From: Verrucomicrobiia bacterium Tous-C4TDCM | GTDB taxonomy: Bacteria > Verrucomicrobiota > Verrucomicrobiia > Verrucomicrobiales > Akkermansiaceae | Assembly: GCA_002304315.1 (NCBI GenBank) | Contig: NEUO01000022.1 | Span: forward strand, 1 to 35,641 | Length of the DNA: 35,641 nt | Reading direction: 5' to 3' | Shown: positions 32,198 through 35,641 of the stretch, piece after piece | Layout: every line of letters begins with the position of its first letter | Position numbering within the stretch: the stretch's first letter is position 1 | The notes under the pieces: generated by a model | The model's input: only the letters and a program-made list of their open reading frames with translations | The model's database searches: none | Told to the model about the DNA's origin: nothing | Program-made: the position numbers and the translations under genes

Positions 32198-33250
32198 ATG
32201 AAACAGAAGGTTCAATTCAGCAAGTCGAAGGTGGAAAACCTCTTTCGTCATCGGGGCGGCAATTACTACGCCGTCGCCAAGGTGGATGGCAAGGTCCGAC
32301 GCAAGAGTCTTGAGACTCCCGACTTCGGACTGGCCAAGGCGAGGTTGGCGAATGCGCTGGCGGATTTACGCGGCACCGTGAACTCGAAACACGCTGGCAC
32401 CATCGCCGAGGGCATCACAACGGAATCCCTTCGCGCCGATCCGACGATCAAGGAGACCACCCGGAAGTATTACCAGCAGATCGCGGTGAGCCTCATCAAG
32501 ACTTCGGACTCCGTCCCCTCGAAGCCCGCCGACAAGAAGATCAGCAAGGCCACCCTAGCCGACCTCCGCGCATGGATGGACGATCACGCGGCGAAGGTCA
32601 GCCGGACACGCTACAACGGCGCTCTTGCGCTGCTACGGCGCACCTACGCCCGCGCCATCGAATCACAGACCGTCATGCGGAACCTGCCGGACGAACTCGA
32701 CCGGCTGCAACCCATCGACAAGAAGCGCGACCTGCCGACGATTGAAGACTTCGCCCGGATCGTCACCGAGATCCTCAGCCAGAAGAAAGCGCACAGCAAA
32801 GCGGTTGCCGCTGCCGTCCGCTTCCTTGCCTCGACCGGAATGCGAATCTCGGAAGCTCAGGCCGTCCGATGGGGTGACATCACGGACAGCGCCATCGTGA
32901 TCCGCACCGCCAAGAACGACGAGTTTCGGCGGATTCCCCTCACGGCATCCGCTCGCCTCGTCCTCGACGAACTACGGCCCGTCCGCCCGTCCGGTCCTGC
33001 CGATCCGGTGATGCCGATCAAGTCGCCTAGAATCGCCCTGGAGGGCGCGTGCAAGCGGATCGGCCTAGGGCACCTCCGGGTGCATGACCTCCGCCACATT
33101 TTCGCGACCCGGTGCATCGAGGGCGGGGTGGACATCCCGACAATTGCCCACTGGCTCGGACACAAGGACGGCGGAGTCCTCGCCGCCAAGACTTACGGCC
33201 ACATCATCGAGAAGCACTCGGACAAGCAAATCCTCAAGGTCGATATTTGA
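32198..33250 (+). CDS. tyrosine recombinase (phage-type integrase)
   Basis: This 350-residue integrase has an N-terminal AP2-like DNA-binding segment (NYYAVAKVDGKVRRKSL), a SAM-like core-binding domain (about residues 60-160), and a catalytic domain. The R-H-R-H-Y set is visible: Arg in GMRISEAQ, His and Arg in HDLRH, LGHKDGG, and Tyr333 in TYGHI. It should mediate element excision and integration. ATG 32198 is preferred; GTG 32165 is also in frame. The gene begins 78 nt from the 5' end of the tRNA, divergent from it. Confidence 0.93.
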   Translation: MKQKVQFSKSKVENLFRHRGGNYYAVAKVDGKVRRKSLETPDFGLAKARLANALADLRGTVNSKHAGTIAEGITTESLRADPTIKETTRKYYQQIAVSLIKTSDSVPSKPADKKISKATLADLRAWMDDHAAKVSRTRYNGALALLRRTYARAIESQTVMRNLPDELDRLQPIDKKRDLPTIEDFARIVTEILSQKKAHSKAVAAAVRFLASTGMRISEAQAVRWGDITDSAIVIRTAKNDEFRRIPLTASARLVLDELRPVRPSGPADPVMPIKSPRIALEGACKRIGLGHLRVHDLRHIFATRCIEGGVDIPTIAHWLGHKDGGVLAAKTYGHIIEKHSDKQILKVDI

Positions 33251-33727
33251 ATGAAACCCGCCCGCCTTTACCGACCTCTTCCTCTTACGGTGAACGGACT
33301 ACTCCAAGCCTTCAGTGGACTGGAGAATGACCGGCATGGAGTCATATCGGAAGACCTACAGCACACTGAATGGCACCCCGGCCCGCACCCGCAGTGCATG
33401 GAACTACTCACCCGTTGCATTCGGCTCTGTCGTTTCGACCTCCTCGAAAAAGCTGCAAGCGCAAGAATGCGCGATAGCCGTGAAATGCTTGAGGCGGCGC
33501 TTCTGCGAGTTCACGGAGCGGCGATTCAAGAATACCCGAGAATCGGGAAGAGCGACTTGCTCGAAATCTTTAAGGAGCTGGAACCCGAGCTTGCGAAACA
33601 TCTTCCCAAGTCAGAACGAGGGACAACCAAGTTTCTTGATCGAATTGGGCTGAAAGGGATGCCTCAGGCCCGTGGATACGGGGATCGGGAGTTAAAGAAC
33701 CTGTTCAAGGCAATTCGCGGAAGTTAG
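33251..33727 (+). CDS. hypothetical protein coupled to the integrase
   Basis: This 158-residue protein has the ATG exactly after the integrase TGA, so the two are probably translated together. The C-terminal half is helical, with SREMLEAALLRVH, GKSDLLEIFKELEPELAKHL and GYGDRELKNLFKAI; it looks DNA-associated but no family is recognised. A competing ORF in another frame (33315-33653) is Ser/Arg-rich and less protein-like. Confidence 0.6.
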   Translation: MKPARLYRPLPLTVNGLLQAFSGLENDRHGVISEDLQHTEWHPGPHPQCMELLTRCIRLCRFDLLEKAASARMRDSREMLEAALLRVHGAAIQEYPRIGKSDLLEIFKELEPELAKHLPKSERGTTKFLDRIGLKGMPQARGYGDRELKNLFKAIRGS

Positions 33728-33749
33728 CCCGCACTGACGAGTGCGGGCT
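33726..33749 (+). terminator. perfect 10-bp hairpin after the integrase operon
   Basis: AGCCCGCACT (33726-33735) and AGTGCGGGCT (33740-33749) pair perfectly around the loop GACG. The hairpin begins inside the stop codon of the preceding gene. Only GACCGCTTT follows, not a U-run, so it could be a terminator or an RNA-stability/regulatory hairpin. Confidence 0.6.
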
Positions 33750-33751
33750 GA

Positions 33752-33814
33752 CCGCTTTGAAGCACCATGCAAAGCGGGATCAAGCTTTGCACATGGTTGA
33801 AACGAAATGCAAAG
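33752..33814. promoter_or_regulatory. overlapping palindromes and ATGCAAAG sites before the excisionase-like gene
   Basis: CCGCTTT (33752-33758) can pair with AAAGCGG (33771-33777). TGCAAAGC (33768-33775) can pair with GCTTTGCA (33784-33791), one base before the ATG at 33793. These two hairpins share the AAAGC stretch and exclude each other. ATGCAAAG also occurs at 33767-33774 and 33807-33814, with an inverted near-copy at 33785-33794. This could be an operator set or an RNA switch. Confidence 0.5.
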
Positions 33815-33996
33815 AAACGAAGGTTCAGCGGGCTGCATACTCGCTTGAGGAGTTTTCCCAAATGCTCGGCCATAACCGAGCATGGGGATATCGGATGGCC
33901 AAGGATGATCGCATCCGGGTAATCCGGGGATACGGTAAGGCACTTGTTCCGGCATCGGAACTTGAGCGCATCCTCAGCGGGGAGGGCGCACGATGA
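33793..33996 (+). CDS. excisionase/MerR-like helix-turn-helix protein
   Basis: This 67-residue protein has a compact HTH of the excisionase type: AYSLEEFSQMLGHNRAWGYRMAKDDRIRVIRGYGKALVPASELERIL. The RIRVIRGYGKALVPASEL wing is typical. It probably directs the integrase toward excision or represses the operon. A TTG at 33757 would add 12 residues, but it would overlap the palindromic leader, so ATG 33793 is preferred. Its TGA overlaps the next ATG (ATGA). Confidence 0.75.
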   Translation: MVETKCKETKVQRAAYSLEEFSQMLGHNRAWGYRMAKDDRIRVIRGYGKALVPASELERILSGEGAR

Positions 33997-34172
33997 AGCG
34001 ACCATTTCAAGCGGTTGATTCAATCACCCGATTCCATGCCGAGCGAGTCGCCTGTCTTGCGCTGGCGCTTTGCGCTGGCCGCACACCGCAAGAGGCCGCT
34101 GCCGCCATTGCCGCCCGCGTGATCGAGTCGCTTCGCAAGCGCCAACCCTCGACCCAAGCCGCGCCACGATGA
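33993..34172 (+). CDS. small 59-residue ORF in the replication operon
   Basis: ATGAAGCGA starts inside the excisionase-like stop (ATGA) and the reading frame ends at TGA 34170-34172, again overlapping the next start (ATGA). The 59 residues include a hydrophobic/Ala-rich helix (ERVACLALALCAGR) and an Ala-rich second helix (TPQEAAAAIAARVIESL). The double overlap is the main evidence that it is translated. Function unknown. Confidence 0.6.
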   Translation: MKRPFQAVDSITRFHAERVACLALALCAGRTPQEAAAAIAARVIESLRKRQPSTQAAPR

Positions 34173-35641
34173 CCGCTAAACAAAGGGCCCCGCTCGACCG
34201 GGGCCGAGCAGGGCAAGGAGTCGCTTCGCACCGACAACTTGCCACCACCCACGCTGGAGATCAAGGAGCTAATCAGGTCCAACGGCTAAAGAGGTTGCTT
34301 GGAAACGATGCCGTTCTCCTATGGCTCCCACTTGGATCTAAGCGCCCCGCCTCGTCCTTCACCGGATGGCAGAAGACCACCATCAGCGACACCCTCGAAC
34401 CCGCGTATCAGGCGAAGCTCGCGGAGGGAAACATCAGCGTCTTGCTAGGCGATCCGTCCAGCGGCATCTGCTCCATCGACATCGACCTCGACGAAGAGGT
34501 GGAACCGTTTCTTGAACTCAATCCGCTGCTCGCGACCACGCTCCGGAGCAAAGGAAAGCGAGGTTGCAATCTATGGCTTCAGATGGTCGGCGAATATCCG
34601 AAGGCAGGGAAGCTCGCGACGGACGAGGGCAGGGCGTGGGGCGAATGGCGATCAACCGGAAATCAAACCGTCATCCACGGGGCGCACCCGGACGGTGGCG
34701 ACTACCGCCTGGAAGTAAATGCACCACCCCTCCGCATCCACTTCGAGGACATCGTTTGGCCGGAAAGTCTCAAGCTGCCGTGGGTGAAGTCGCTCGCCGA
34801 CATCTATGGTCCTCCCGTCTTCGAGGAGCATCAGAAGAACCGGACCATCATCGCAGACATCAACGAGGGGTATTGGGCGGGACTCTATGACCGGGAAAAC
34901 ATCGTCCTCCACGATCCGGATGAACGGGCATTCTACCGATACGACGAGCGCACCGGCTTGTTCGGTGTGGAGACATCCGACCGGATCAAGACTGACATCT
35001 CCGCGAGGATGCTCGAAGCATCGAGAACCGACAACATTCCGGAGCTAGTGGCATTCCGCAGGGACTCCAAGCTCAACGCTGTTGTCGCTCAACTTCGCGG
35101 AATCACCGAGAAGCCGGGAGCCTTCGAGAATCGACCGCAAGCTGTCCATCTGGCGAACTGCGTGTTGAGACTCACACCGCACGGACTGGAGAGGCTGGCG
35201 TTCTCACCGTCATTCCGGAGCCGCAACCGCTCGCCGATCATCTACGATCCGGCAGCGACGTGTCCACGGTCCTCAGAACTCGTCATCCCTGCCGTGCAGC
35301 CGGACGACGTAGTTCTCCTACAGAAGATGATCGGCCAGGCGCTGCTGGGAAGAAACCTCGTCCAGCGTCTGATGATCCTCGACGGGCTGGGAGGGCGAGG
35401 GAAGACCCAGTTGGTCGGCGTGATCCAACAGCTGATCGGCGCGGCGAACTCGACCGAGCTGCGGACCCGCCACCTTGGCGACCGCTTCGAACTCTACAGG
35501 CTCCGTAGTCGGACGCTGCTGACCGGCGTGGACGTGAAGCCCGACTTCCTCAGCACCGAGGGCGCTTCCGTTCTCAAGGGACTGGTCGGCGGGGACTGGT
35601 TCGATGCCGAGCAAAAGGGCGGGAATGGAGCGTTCAAACTG
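34169..35641 (+). CDS. prim-pol primase / SF3 helicase, 3'-truncated by window
   Basis: The frame is open from ATG 34169 through the window end, 491 codons, and overlaps the preceding stop as ATGA. The N-terminal third resembles a prim-pol or bifunctional primase-polymerase: SVLLGDPSSGICSIDIDLD gives an Asp-x-Asp pair, then GKRGCNLWLQM, GEWRSTGNQTVIHGAHPDGGDYR. Later the Walker A MILDGLGGRGKTQL marks a P4/D5-type SF3 helicase. Such fused primase-helicases replicate phage satellites and plasmids. The polymerase residues were not checked one by one. An internal 7-bp palindrome (34186-34205) lies in the coding start. Confidence 0.85.
   Translation, partial: MTAKQRAPLDRGRAGQGVASHRQLATTHAGDQGANQVQRLKRLLGNDAVLLWLPLGSKRPASSFTGWQKTTISDTLEPAYQAKLAEGNISVLLGDPSSGICSIDIDLDEEVEPFLELNPLLATTLRSKGKRGCNLWLQMVGEYPKAGKLATDEGRAWGEWRSTGNQTVIHGAHPDGGDYRLEVNAPPLRIHFEDIVWPESLKLPWVKSLADIYGPPVFEEHQKNRTIIADINEGYWAGLYDRENIVLHDPDERAFYRYDERTGLFGVETSDRIKTDISARMLEASRTDNIPELVAFRRDSKLNAVVAQLRGITEKPGAFENRPQAVHLANCVLRLTPHGLERLAFSPSFRSRNRSPIIYDPAATCPRSSELVIPAVQPDDVVLLQKMIGQALLGRNLVQRLMILDGLGGRGKTQLVGVIQQLIGAANSTELRTRHLGDRFELYRLRSRTLLTGVDVKPDFLSTEGASVLKGLVGGDWFDAEQKGGNGAFKL

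Overview
The window is GC-rich, densely coded bacterial DNA. It most likely comes from a Verrucomicrobiota chromosome (Luteolibacter/Haloferula-like). The pointers are two giant ELWxxDGT-repeat exported proteins, a GloVer-type (Gloeobacter/Verrucomicrobia) tandem-repeat protein, a secreted DUF4091/GH123-like glycosidase, and low-complexity intergenic repeats with 7- and 9-base periods. Genus-level placement is inference.

Layout: 1-1122 is the 3' part of a GH10-like protein that lacks both expected catalytic glutamates. 1281-4367 is a SWIM/SNF2 helicase. 4604-18046 is a long minus-strand block: two tandem ELWxxDGT paralogues, a HEAT/TPR-like exported protein, a SIRT5-like sirtuin, MnmE, and a zinc-ribbon membrane protein with a hexad Ala-Glu-Arg helix. 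An amber codon cuts off what looks like the last 33 residues of that membrane protein. 18118-21065 carries hisC, ubiE/menE-type methyltransferase, a small membrane-anchored protein and a GNAT enzyme, all on the minus strand. 21439-32044 is mostly plus strand: the glycosidase, a polyamine-type ABC transporter (potA, potB, potC, with potD about 2.7 kb further on), a GloVer protein inserted in the opposite direction, a lipoprotein, a DUF2007 protein, an isoprenylcysteine methyltransferase-like protein and a DJ-1/PfpI protein.

32048-35641 is the edge of an integrated element. A tRNA-Ile2(CAU) gene is followed by a tyrosine recombinase, an unknown gene, a perfect 10-bp hairpin, an excisionase-like HTH gene with a palindromic leader, a 59-residue ORF and a prim-pol/SF3 helicase that runs off the window. 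The last three genes are chained by ATGA overlaps. This architecture resembles P4-like satellites or integrative elements. The element adjoins the 5' end of the tRNA rather than the usual 3' end.

The strongest unexplained signals are: (i) a family of about 35-nt heptad-periodic repeats between the pot genes, in direct and inverted copies; (ii) the in-frame stop in the zinc-ribbon/hexad protein, whose readthrough frame ends in a TGATG overlap with mnmE; (iii) the catalytically altered GH10; (iv) the competing hairpins before the excisionase-like gene.
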